In this document: positions 12,191 to 22,651 of the stretch, in pieces | Numbering within the stretch: position 1 is the first letter of the stretch | How the letters are laid out: the number at the start of each line of letters is the position of its first letter | DNA from: Pyrenopolyporus hunteri | Lineage: Eukaryota > Ascomycota > Sordariomycetes > Xylariales > Hypoxylaceae | Assembly (NCBI GenBank): GCA_902806595.1 | Contig: CADCXC010000011.1 | Location: 2,310,266 to 2,374,265 of the forward strand | DNA length: 64,000 bases | Direction of reading: 5' to 3' | Program-made: the position numbers and the translations under genes | The notes under the pieces: model-generated | What the model was told of the DNA's origin: nothing | The model's database searches: none | What the model saw: only the letters and a program-made list of their open reading frames with translations

Positions 12191-13102
12191 ATGTCCGAAT
12201 ACTGGAAATCAACACCCAAGTACTGGTGTAAGCACTGCAGCACCTACGTGCGCGACACCAAGCTTGAGCGCCAAAACCACGAGGCCACGGCCAAGCACCA
12301 AGGCGCCCTGAAGCGTTTCCTACGAGATCTACACCGCAACCACGAGCAAGAACAACGGGAAAAGGACCGTGCGAAGCGCGAGGTTGAGCGACTGAATGGC
12401 GTCGTCAATTCGGCCTCTCCGGACCATCACCGTGCCGGGAGCGGTAGCAGCGGCACCGCCACCACCACCACGAGAATACCCACCTCGACCTCGTCGCAGC
12501 CGGAGCCTACAGGCCCTCAGCGCCAGAAACAATGGGAGCAGTTGGCCGAGATGGGTATCGACATTCCGACCGAGCTGAGAAGAGACATGGCTATGGCCGG
12601 CGAGTGGACGGTCACCAACACACGAGTCGTCAATGATGCACCCGAGGCAGACAACGACCCGGACGCCAAACCACGGAACATCGAGGCCGTCGCTTCCGGC
12701 GTGCGGAAACGGCCGAAGCGCGAGGCGGAAGAGGATGAGGAGGAAGAGAGTGCGATCAAGAGTTTGTTCAAGAAACCTAAGAAGTGGGGTCGCGATACGA
12801 AGCAGGTAGTAGAGGACGACGCGGAATTGGACGCCCTCCTCAGCGGGACGCTAGCAAGGCCGCCCAAGCCCGAAAGCCGTTCTCAAGATCCTATGAAGGA
12901 AGGGACCGACCTGCCAAGTACCAAGAAAGAAGATTCCGACGTGAAAAAGGAGGAGACGGACGACGGCCAAGCTCTATCGTTCATCAAATCGGCGGAGGGG
13001 GGGAATGACCGAGATGCGCCGATCAAGCAGGAGGACGCCGAAGGGGTTACGCCCACAGTTGTCTTCAAAAAACGAAAGCCCAAAAACATTCGCCAGAGAT
13101 AA
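12191..13102 (+). CDS. U1-type zinc-finger splicing factor, WBP4/FBP21-like
   Basis: Single-exon protein of 303 residues. The N-terminus carries a U1C/matrin-type C2H2 zinc finger at about residues 5-40 (YWCKHC followed by NHEATAKHQGALKRFL), with the family hallmark MSEYWKSTPKYWCKHC. A basic helical segment RDLHRNHEQEQREKDRAKRE follows. In animals this family is formin-binding protein 21/WBP4, a component of spliceosomal B complexes; the fungal relatives, as here, lack the WW domains. The rest is low-complexity, rich in Glu/Asp/Lys, and ends in a basic KKRKPKNIRQR that could serve nuclear import. A role in nuclear pre-mRNA splicing is inferred from the finger alone. Confidence 0.85.
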   Translation: MSEYWKSTPKYWCKHCSTYVRDTKLERQNHEATAKHQGALKRFLRDLHRNHEQEQREKDRAKREVERLNGVVNSASPDHHRAGSGSSGTATTTTRIPTSTSSQPEPTGPQRQKQWEQLAEMGIDIPTELRRDMAMAGEWTVTNTRVVNDAPEADNDPDAKPRNIEAVASGVRKRPKREAEEDEEEESAIKSLFKKPKKWGRDTKQVVEDDAELDALLSGTLARPPKPESRSQDPMKEGTDLPSTKKEDSDVKKEETDDGQALSFIKSAEGGNDRDAPIKQEDAEGVTPTVVFKKRKPKNIRQR

Positions 13103-14590
13103 GCCGTGTTGGACCTTAGGCGTTATCATGATGGGCGGCCATCTCCCCGGGTATTATTCTAGTACGTTCCGCTGCGCCCCCTTCCGCATCCTAGGCGTTG
13201 CTAAGTCAGCTGCCTAAATCTCTACTCTCGTCCTACCCGCATAGATCGTATATCGGCATTCGCGTCCTGGGTTGCGGGGCCTGGAGTCCGGGTCTGATCC
13301 GTACTCAGGAGGTAAGGATACGGTATTCCGCCGCAGGAGGGACCGACTAAAGAGGATGCGGCACGAACTCCACGATATATCATAGGAAGCGGCACATAGA
13401 GCAGCGTATGAATAGCTGGGGGACGAAAGGCCATATCTAGCCCTTGCCGGGCTTTCATTTATCCCAGAGATAAACTGGAGTGTTTCTCGGCTATCAAGTT
13501 GGAATGGCCTTGTGTCAAGTTACACCCCTATAGAATTCGAGCTAGAAAATGAATTAGTCGAGGGCTTTATATAAAATATCAAGATCTCTTTACATGTGTC
13601 TCATTCACCAGGCCCCATTACTTGCAGTAGTCGGCGAACACGGTACAAGATGTGTATATCATCGCTCTGTGGCAATTAGAATCGTCTTCCCTTTGACCAG
13701 ACTCATACCGCTCTCATTCTAGAATCCTAGGTACCTACCTATGTAGTAGTCATTGACTTCGGATTGAGCATCATTTAACTCCAAAGATCTCGAGTTATGT
13801 CATGTAGGCAGTGTCCATTGTAGGCTATATCATTCTATTCATTTAAATAGTGTACTTTAGACTCGTTATGGTATGACTTGGGATGTGACTACAAGGTTAC
13901 GATATCTCGTTGTTTTCAAGTCAACTCCGACGCAGGCACTGGTATCGAGTCGATCGGGGCTACTCATGCATCAGGCTCCGGCTATCGAGAGAATGGATAC
14001 CTACTTACACCATACAGCTTTCACGCGAAAGACTTGTGAATCTCGCTATGTCTACGCTATCCATATGGCTCTACAGTTTTCCCGGTGATGATCGCGGCAA
14101 CACCGGGGGCTTTTACAATGTTGGAGAACGAGAAAGTCCTGCGGAGTATGGACTATGCATGGTGTCGGCAGCTGGTGCGTCGAGCACTGTTGTTGGATGC
14201 AAAAGCACCTAAAATTGACCGCAAAATTGCCTATGGGGCGGGCCTACTTTTGATCTTCAATTTTGTGAATTGGCAGTATATGAGATGCCCGGATGTTTGA
14301 GCCAGAGCTTGCGTGGGTGTATGATTTACGGGTAGGAAGCGACTAGAAACACGAAATAACGTTCTCCAGAATACCAAAATGTATAACATATGACATCCTA
14401 CGGTGGATATAGGAGCATTTGTATACGAGTGTATAAAAGAGGTAGCTACCCACTCGAATATCTGGAATAATTCCGGCGTGACAGGAAAAGGTCGAGGGAG
14501 CTATTAGCCACGCGTAGCGTCGACTTGTTTGGTAGAGGTTATGCCTACATAGTACATGCACGTATGCAGCCCCGTAGGTACCGGATCGTG

Positions 14591-14630
14591 GAGAGAAGTG
14601 GGAGAGAAGTGGGAGAGAAGTGGGAGAGGA
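14591..14630. repeat. 11-bp minisatellite (GGGAGAGAAGT)
   Basis: Three and a half tandem copies of GGGAGAGAAGT, purine-only on the plus strand apart from the T. It lies in intergenic DNA with no coding context. Confidence 0.8.
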
Positions 14631-14937
14631 GGGGTTTAGGAGGAGTCGGGATAAACAGACAAATCATACGCAAGTAATAGATGGCAGATGGTCCGAAAAG
14701 GGTCGCGCAAATCTCCCCAAAATTCCCCAGGTTCCAACTATATCTCTTCCCCGACTTGGGTATCATCACCTCAGTATTACAACATTTTGCAGACACATGA
14801 AACAGACGAGTGGCTAGATCGACCGAAGTCTCGAACGTGCCGTCGTCGTACGCGGCGGACGCGGAAGAGCTAGGTTGCCCGCACCTATCTCCGTAGAGGT
14901 GTTGTACCCTTGGGCAGGCAGCTTATATGTATCGCAT

Positions 14938-15021
14938 ACCTACCTTTCTACCTACCTTTCTACCTACCTACCTATCTACATATCTATCTACCTAGGTAGG
15001 TATGTAGGTATGTATGTATAT
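14938..15021. repeat. TACC tract flanked by TATG/TAGG units
   Basis: Runs of CTACCTAC and TCTACC on one side of CTACCTAGGTAGGTATG form an imperfect palindrome that could fold into a hairpin. It belongs to the window-wide TACC/GGTA family. Confidence 0.65.
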
Positions 15022-16460
15022 AGATGGAGGTTTTGGGTACAGTGATCAATAGGAGTTCCAAGATTAAACCTCCGATGATGACAGGGCGTGCGAAGTGGGC
15101 CACGGCCTACGAGCTATGTCTGTTTCACCTCAGCCACTTGCTACCTATGATCGAGGGTCCGCAGCCCTAGGTTGGCTTTTCTTGCGCGGGCTCTTCCCGT
15201 TAGAGCCGTTGCCATGATTTCCCCTCTCCTCTCCTGTCAGGGGGAACCTATGTGCGTGTGTACTGTGCTGTATGTATACCTAGGTAGGTAGAGGTATGTA
15301 TATCTTCCCCCCCCCCCGCCCCCCCTGGAGGATCGTTGGCGTGATTGAGCGATTGAGCGGTCACGATAGCCGCCACTTGTCTCCATTCAAAGCCTGCATT
15401 TCTCTTTGCTAGACTACGTGATGATAGAAAGCCAAGCAGATGAACCACCGCCTAATTGCTCCGATTGGAACTGCTGCTTAACCTCTTCCCAGAAAATTCA
15501 CACATCTTTCCACTTCTACGATAACGTACTTACCCAGACCTGCCAGATAGCAACGAGGCGAGTGCGCTGCGTCCGTTGGCCTGCGGCTGGACCAGATGAT
15601 CCCTCGGACTCGATCAATTGCGATGCAGTCCGCTCTGCCCCCGTCCCTGTCCTAAACCCCGTCCAGTTACCGCCCTAATTCGGCTACAATGTGTAAATTT
15701 TTTTCCCCCCCTCCACCTCATGCGTGTACCCTCTCCCTTTCCTCGCCCGTCGTTTCGGCTTCGAGGCTGCCTCCAAACAACATCTTATGATCCCGAGTTG
15801 CTAGGATTGCGAAAGCGGTCGCAGACAGGTGCACCGTCTCGTTTGCGTGGAGGCATAGGGTAAACTGGACCTGCGAGTGAGAAATAACATCATATTGCAT
15901 ACTGATCTCGCTTCTCCCTTATGCGCCTCGGCCGCCACAAAGTCGTCAACAACGTGGTGCAGTCGAAAGCGCCTGCAAGCACGCCTAATCCAACCCCCCC
16001 CTTTCGGCCAATCAGCGATGCCTCCTCCCCCGAGACCGTCGGCTCGGATGCGCTGTTGTCCCTCGAGTGGACTCTTGCCAAAATAGGCGTTTTCCATTTC
16101 CTTCATAATACATCCCTCTTATATCGTTCGGTTCGTGGGCCTCCATACAGTAAATAAGTAGGTAAGTAGGTACCTTACATACCTAGGTAGGTAGATAAAA
16201 CTCTCGCACCGCATGTAAAGTCTTGTCAAATGCGCCGACTTTAGACCTCCTATTCCCACTTATTACCCCCGTCCATGCTCAGCAATCCCTTCACCGCCGC
16301 GCGCTGGCCGGACAGACAAATGACAACCGTGCTGTCTAGCTAACCGGTTGTGCTCCCGCCTCGTCCTTTTTCCCGCTATTTCATAAGGATCCAAATCAGA
16401 ACTCCTCTCCCGTTCTTATTCCCATTCACAACTGTTCGTGAGAATAAGTGCTATCATATA

Positions 16461-18335
16461 ATGCCTGTGGAAGTTGTTACCATCGTGAACTCGTCGGGGA
16501 AGATAATCAGCAATGTAAGTTTTGTGGTCTCCGCCCTCTTCAGTTTCTTGCTTCTTTTTACCGTTTGCTGCAATCACGACCACTCGTCATTGGTTCCGCT
16601 ACACCATACATAGTTCTTCGCAGATGCTGTACAAAGAAAACACCGCCTTTTCTATCCTGGTGACAAGCTCATCTCCTTTGGATGGGGCTCTTTTGGATCT
16701 GCGCAGTCTAACAATTCTTGTTTCCGATAGGGCAGACACCTGATCAACGTACTCAAGGAGGCAAAGGCCTCCTACCAGGAGAAGAAGGCGGCCATTAAGG
16801 CCGAGCGGGCTATCAGGCGAAGCGAGACCATAGATATACCAACCGTACCACGGTACTACGACGGGGTTGAATACGGCGGGTGGCATCGACGAGCGTCTCA
16901 CGATGATGCTGCGTCTCAGGCCACTTCCCGCAGAAGCTACCGTTCAAAGCATCACGAAAGTTCTAGACGTCGATCTGCGTCGCAGGCGAGATCTGCCCTG
17001 ACCGAGAATAACCTCAAGACCCTAACCGAAGTCTCTTCGACGGGCCCCTCGCGCCCTCCCGTCGCGTACCGTTCTCCGTATGCCGAGACAGCCCCACGAG
17101 ATATGACATTGAGCCGTCCCACCCTAGCATATGCTCCAACAAAGTCAATCTACGTCGACGAGCCCGCGAATCAAACCCCGACGCACAGCGCACCTGTACC
17201 ACGACCAGCTTCAGATCCGTCGTTGAGGGAGAAGGGGAAGGACATCGACTTAAATTTAGCGTATGGAAATGTTCCTCCGGATCTGGAGGAAAGGGTAGAT
17301 CTAGACCCGGCCTATAAAACCGCCCAGAAAGAGCGCGAGGCGTTAGATCTCATGGGGAAGATTGAGAACTTGTTAACGGAAGCACAATGCCTACATCATA
17401 CTGCGACGCACATCATCCAACATTTACAGGGCAACCCGGATGCTGCAGCGGCAGTCGCCCTTACGCTCGCCGAACTCTCCGCGCTACTCGGAAAGATGTC
17501 GCCTTCCTTCCTGGCTGTTATTAAGGGTGGGAGCCCCGCGATTTTTGCTCTCCTAGCCAGTCCGCAATTCCTGATTGCGGCTGGTGTGACGGTTGGGGTA
17601 ACCGTGGTTATGTTTGGAGGGTGGAAGATTGTCAAGCGGATCCAGGAAGTAAAGGAGGCGGAGGCTACCGCCATCGCTCCAATGGCCTTTGCGGCGCATC
17701 AGCCAGGTCCTGCCCAGGCCGGTCGAGCTTCATATCCAGAATCGGAAGTAAGCGCAGGTTTTGATGAGGCCCTCGTTCTCGAGGAGGAATTTAGCACCAT
17801 CGAATCTTGGCGCCGAGGCATCGTGCCTTTTGGAGAGGATGAACAAGCCGATCTCGAGCTTATTAGCCCTGAAGCCGATCGTGCGATCCGTAACCAATAT
17901 GGTGGCGACGACGCGCGGACCGAGCGTAGCGTTCGCACGACGCGGACCAGCCGTACAACGAAAACAACCAAGACAAATAAGACGGCCAAGACCAGCAAGT
18001 CACATAAGTCGCATAAGGGACGTAAGGACGCCGCGGCGGAGGGCCATGTCGTTCCGGAGCATGAGAGTAGCGGTGGCCTCAAGGACGGGGACAATGCGAG
18101 CGAGACGGGCAGCCACCGAAGCCATAGAAGTCACCGTAGTGATAAGACGGAACGTACGTCCAAGTCAAAGCGCTCCGAGAAGCCGGACGCCAAGGCTATC
18201 GAAGACGGCCGTAAAGACCGAGAGAATTCGATCGACGTCGTGCTACGGCCGAAAAAGGACAACATGCTTAAGGCCTTGTTCAAGAAAAAGAAGGACCGCG
18301 AGGATAAAGAACGGGCTTACTCGGTGGTTCGGTGA
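16461..18335 (+). CDS. Conserved fungal protein of unknown function with a hydrophobic segment
   Basis: The model joins 16461-16514 and 16731-18335, giving 552 residues. The first exon is only 18 codons (MPVEVVTIVNSSGKIISN). It splices in phase 0 across a 216-bp intron (GTAAGT donor, TCTAAC branch site, TAG acceptor) to GRHLINVLKEAKASYQEK. This N-terminus is one I recognise from uncharacterised proteins in many filamentous ascomycetes. After a Ser/Arg-rich linker there is a helical region around 225-275 (ENLLTEAQCLHHTATHI) and a long hydrophobic stretch at about 280-315 (SPAIFALLASPQF, IAAGVTVGVTVVMFGG), probably one membrane hairpin or two short spans. The C-terminal third is a repetitive Thr/Ser/Lys/His tail (TKTTKTNKTAKTSKSHKSHK; SHRSHRSHRS) ending in a basic patch. 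The function is unknown; a membrane-associated scaffold is only a guess. Confidence 0.82.
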
Positions 18336-20207
18336 TGTTACTTGTGCTTTTGCTTTTGCTTTTGCTTTTGCTTTCACTCTCCCTCGGTTTCATGCATCTT
18401 CGAACAACAGAATTATAGAGGACACCAGGCTCTTTAAATTCGTCTGTCAGTTCGTTGGAGTTTAACGGGCTGTATTTGAATTGTCATCATGATGCATATG
18501 GGGAGCGGCCACCGGTTACGAAATCGAGTTTTATAGATACGAGGACAATGTAAATAGTCTTGAATATATACGGTCCAGGGGGTTAGACTGCCTTGGTGTG
18601 ATCTGCCAAACGCCTGCTCAACATCTTCGTTCGGATGTTGAATGCAACTGAAATCCTCCAAGACTGTTGGCCCTAGGTATGTGCCTGCAACGAAAAATAA
18701 GGGTAAATTCGAGTCCAAAGCTGTCCAAGATACACGTAAGAACGGATCCTGGTGAGTCCTAGAACTCCGGAGACTGGCAGACTGGCGGGCCTTCCCCGAT
18801 TCTCTACCGATACGCCAATGTGCGTAAATACTTACGTTGATTTCAGCCCGGATGAGGGAACCGCATGCGGGGGGTAAGCCTATTCAAAGCGCAGCCGAAT
18901 CTGTGCCTATTCCTCTCCGGGGGGTTCTCGCACATACCGTGTACCTGCGTTCACCAATATGTACGGGTCAGCCCTACATACCTACCTAGGTAAGGTAACA
19001 TGCACGTGTTACCTAAATCAGCTTTGTGTCGCCCCAGGCGGACGACTGCGACTGTTGCGCTACCTTAAGTAACGCATCTCCGGGCCTATATAGGTGGGTA
19101 GGCAGGTCCGGGAGTATGTGTATATCCCTCCCCTCTGCCCCCAGAATTCCTGTAAACTCTGCACCTGTGGTTATTTCTAAATCCAGGTGCCTGAGGTGGT
19201 TTTGCTTCCTTCAGCTGCGCGGCCACTCGTTTGCTCTATCTTAGGGCTACATACGCGACGGTACGTACCGAGCCGGCTGAATGCCATGGAACTATCCTGG
19301 AAGAAGCAGCTGGAGCTTATTACTCCTTAACAGATGTTCTGGACCCAGGGTTTCAGATGGTCGATTCCGTCTGATGGCTACCGACTAGGATTCCTTCGTC
19401 AGCAGCTGTGGGGCGAGCTGCTCATGAGGTGCTAGTAGTATTCCCAGGAATATATGTATGTATATTCCTCATCTTAGAGTACGAAGAGTACGACACGCCC
19501 CCTCATATATTACTTCGTCGACGAAGTTGATGGAATGACTATTTTGCCTCGGAAGACTCTTTGGCCCCCGACGAGTTAACGCTATAGGCTTCCTCTGTGT
19601 CTTTGTGTATGAGGCCGACATGTCCGCTGAGGACGAAAAGGTGACACTTCATGCTACAAACCCAACCATGCTAAATCCCCCTGCGCCGCCAAGGTCCTAT
19701 TCTAGGAACTGAAGAAACTTCATGTTTGCTGATAGTATCTAATTCGCCCGTAATTCCACGACGCTTCCTCTCATTGGCCCCCTTGAAAACTTCCATCCGT
19801 TTCAATTGACTCCACTGAGGCGTTGGCTAGACCTAGAAGAGCCGTGTAGGCTACTTCACAATAGCTCCGACAGAACTCTCGGGCTCGCATCTCCCAATGT
19901 TGAAGCAGACATTAAAAGCCGCGATGTCTCGCCTTCTCGCTAGCGTGTTAGGGACTGAATTTGATGTTTTTTTTTTTTCCTATTTTCTATGCTTCGAGGC
20001 CCCCCTTTGTCTTCCTCCTGACCTTTGTGGTTCTGTCCAATTTCTTAACGTGTTCCGACTCTCAACTGCGATAAATACCTACCCTACTGTGGTCCCGTCG
20101 ATCACCGAAGCGCAGATCTCTCATCGTTTTGTAAAACCCCCATATAATTACGCGATATCCTACCCTCGATATCTCCACTCGTTCCCACCTTTTGAACATC
20201 TTTCGAG
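18336..20207. other. Intergenic region, 1.9 kb
   Basis: No gene seen. It begins with a hexanucleotide microsatellite (listed separately). A TACC/GGTA tract lies at about 18976-18992 and a T-run at 19966-19978. The last 250 bp is probably the leader of the bestrophin-like gene. Confidence 0.5.
18346..18374. repeat. GCTTTT hexanucleotide microsatellite
   Basis: Nearly five copies of GCTTTT start 10 bp after the stop codon of the preceding gene, so they lie in its 3' untranslated region. Confidence 0.85.
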
Positions 20208-21790
20208 ATGTCGGAAGACGCCGGTACCACAGGGGCGCCTGCCGCTCATGCTAATCACGATGGTGAGCCAACCGCGCTTCACATTCCGATCGAGCAAGAA
20301 AAGAAGCAGGCCAACGTCCAGGAAGAGGCATATCCTCTGTCGCCGCAACGGCATACAACGACACCAAATCCCTTCAGTAGAAGGAATACGAGTATTGATT
20401 TGGACGACTACTTCGTACGTTACGAGTCTTAGCCCCTTCCAATTCATCCTAATTGTTAACGCGTCTCTTAGACTGGTCCCCGCGACATAGCCAAACATTC
20501 GAAATGGCCCCTATTCATGCAGTTGCACGGCAGCATCCTCCCCAAGATGATCATACCATTACTTATCGTTGCCGCCTGGGCAAGTCTCATAACGGTCTTG
20601 TCAAAAAAGGTCCCGGGAGTTAGCTTAGGAATCAGCTCCATCCTTCTCACCGTTACCGGCTTTGTCGTGGGTCTAGGTCTATCCTTCCGCAGCTCGACGG
20701 CGTATGAGCGATACGCGGAGGGTAGAAAGTATTGGGGACAGTTAATATTCACGTGTCAAGGGCTCGGTCGAGTCTTCTGGATACACGCGGTTGAGAGGGA
20801 GGGCTCTGCTAAACAGGACTTGTTGGCGAAATTGTTAGCCCCTCGCGGCCACTTTCGAACGTGCCGATTTGCTAACTAGAGCTAGGACCGCTATGAACTT
20901 GATTGTGGCCTTTGCCGTGTCACTAAAGCATAAACTCAGATTTGAGCCGTACACATACTACGACGACCTCGTAGAACTGGTTGACCACCTCGATACTTTC
21001 GCCAGATCCGCCACCAATGAAAATGCGATGAAGCCACGATCGGGGATGTTTAAGGCTGTCGGAGAAAATCTTGGATTGTCATTTGCGGCATCAAATCCTA
21101 GGAAATTGATGAAGAAGGCTCAGAGTCCTCTTGGCAACCTCCCCCTGGAGATCCTATGTTACCTGACGGCTTACGTGGACGAGCTGGCCCTCAATGGCCA
21201 GCTGCCCGTCGGGATGCAGCAAACCGCAGCCTGTAAGTTAGGTCAGCCCCGGGTGGATGGGCATATAGACCCGCTAACACGGCCCTCTAGACAACAGCCT
21301 TCAAGCACTCAACGATGTATTAGTTGGCACGGAGCGCGTTCTAAATACGCCGCTTCCCATCGCTTATGCCATTGCTATTTCGCAGATCACCTGGATTTAC
21401 GTGTTCTTGCTCCCATTCCAATTATTACTGGAGCTCGACTGGATAACGATTCCGGCCACCGTAGCCGCTTCTTATATCATCCTAGGCATCTTCTTCATAG
21501 GACACGAGATTGAGAACCCCTTCGGAAACGACGTCAACGACCTGCCTCTAGATCTATTCTGCCAGCAGATCGTGCAAGACATGGAAACCATCGCGGCGCG
21601 CCCCAAGCCACGCCTCTCCGAATGGGTCGAGAACCCAAGAAATAAGGTCCTGTATCCTCACAGCGAGTCGAATTACAGCGTGTGGGTGCAGCGTCCCGAG
21701 GCAGCGATCCGTGGTGCCTTGCGGAACAGGCCTCACACCGGATTCGACAAGATGGGCGAAACCCCCCAAAAGGGGGACCAGAACGTATAG
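20208..21790 (+). CDS. Bestrophin/UPF0187-type anion channel
   Basis: Integral membrane protein of 471 residues. The model joins 20208-20414, 20472-20833, 20886-21232 and 21291-21790. Introns are 57, 52 and 58 bp; the second has a less common GTTAGC donor but a good GCTAAC branch site and restores LTAMNLIVAF across the junction. The soluble N-tail (about 69 residues) is followed by TGPRDIAKHSKWPLF, the usual entry to the domain. Four hydrophobic segments follow, including SILPKMIIPLLIVAAWASL, SILLTVTGFVVGLGLSF and ITWIYVFLLPFQLLLELDW, and the conserved FRSSTAYERY and GHEIENPFGNDVNDLPLD. The last motif is the acidic, calcium-clasp-like region of bestrophins. Family members are pentameric chloride or anion channels; the fungal proteins are poorly characterised, so membrane location and gating are inferred. 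Confidence 0.92.
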
Positions 21791-22651
21791 GAAAGCCATG
21801 CCGCCTCTCTTGCGGATGTCTGGGCTAGGTACCTACCTACCTACCTACCTTCCTGGGCCGTTCCGGTCCTGTTGGCGGTCTGTCGGCCAAAACAAGATCT
21901 CTTCGCAATGCTTTTCTCTTTTTCTTTTTCTTTCTCTTTCTATCTCTTCGAAGATCTTATGCTGTCTTGGGGGTTGGGGGCGGGGGGGGGGGGGTCGATC
22001 TCATAGGATTTCAAGGTACATACCGGCACACTTTTCTCTATATATTTTTCTAATGGTGGGGGCAAGCAAAACGAGGTTGAGGTCTGGCAACATTGATTTC
22101 ACTACTAGGTTTTAGCGGGACTGCATTGAAAATATTTCGATATTTGGGTATAAAGCAGAGGCATTTAACATGCGGGACAAATATGCGGACTTGCCGTTAC
22201 CTATGGCGTGTTAAAAGATGTATCAATATGTAAGAAAACGATAGAAGCTTGTACAAAATTAGGAAATAACAAAAGTTTTGGGGCGCCTAACCCTTCGATG
22301 TCCTCCCTGGGGCCAGGATCAGGATCCCGATTTAATTCATAACTCCTTTTATCACGAAAGTCCCGTCCGGTCATATCGCTTTAGCGGATGGTGCCTGCGG
22401 TATGGTGGTGTTTTTCATATGCGAACCCCTCCAACTTAAATATTAGCAAAAGCGGCGTGGCGAGCGTGTATGACGATCAAAACGTGCCACGAAACGACTT
22501 ACGACCTGTGACTATACTGTGATATGTAGGATATATTACGGCGAGTTCTGCTTTAATGCCGCACCCGCCATTTGCCATTCGCCCTCTGCATCTGTTAAGA
22601 TCGCCCTCGAAGATAGGCCACACCAAGTCCTCGCGTAATTGGAGACGCACC
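21791..22651. other. Intergenic region with a G-tract
   Basis: No gene seen. It holds a TACC tract (21829-21851), a pyrimidine run (21915-21950) and G-tracts at 21969-21994 (G5, G5, G13) that could form a G-quadruplex on the plus strand. An alternative start codon for the next gene lies at 22556. Confidence 0.55.

Larger units (their letters stand above)
13103..16460. other. Intergenic region, 3.4 kb
   Basis: No recognisable gene. Short open frames here (up to 101 codons, for example minus strand 15801-16106) lack domains and overlap in several frames. TACC/GGTA tracts lie at 13729-13743, 14938-15021 and 16157-16193. A C-run lies at 15308-15327. An 11-bp minisatellite (14591-14630) is listed separately. 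The last 150 bp is the probable leader of the next gene. Confidence 0.5.
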
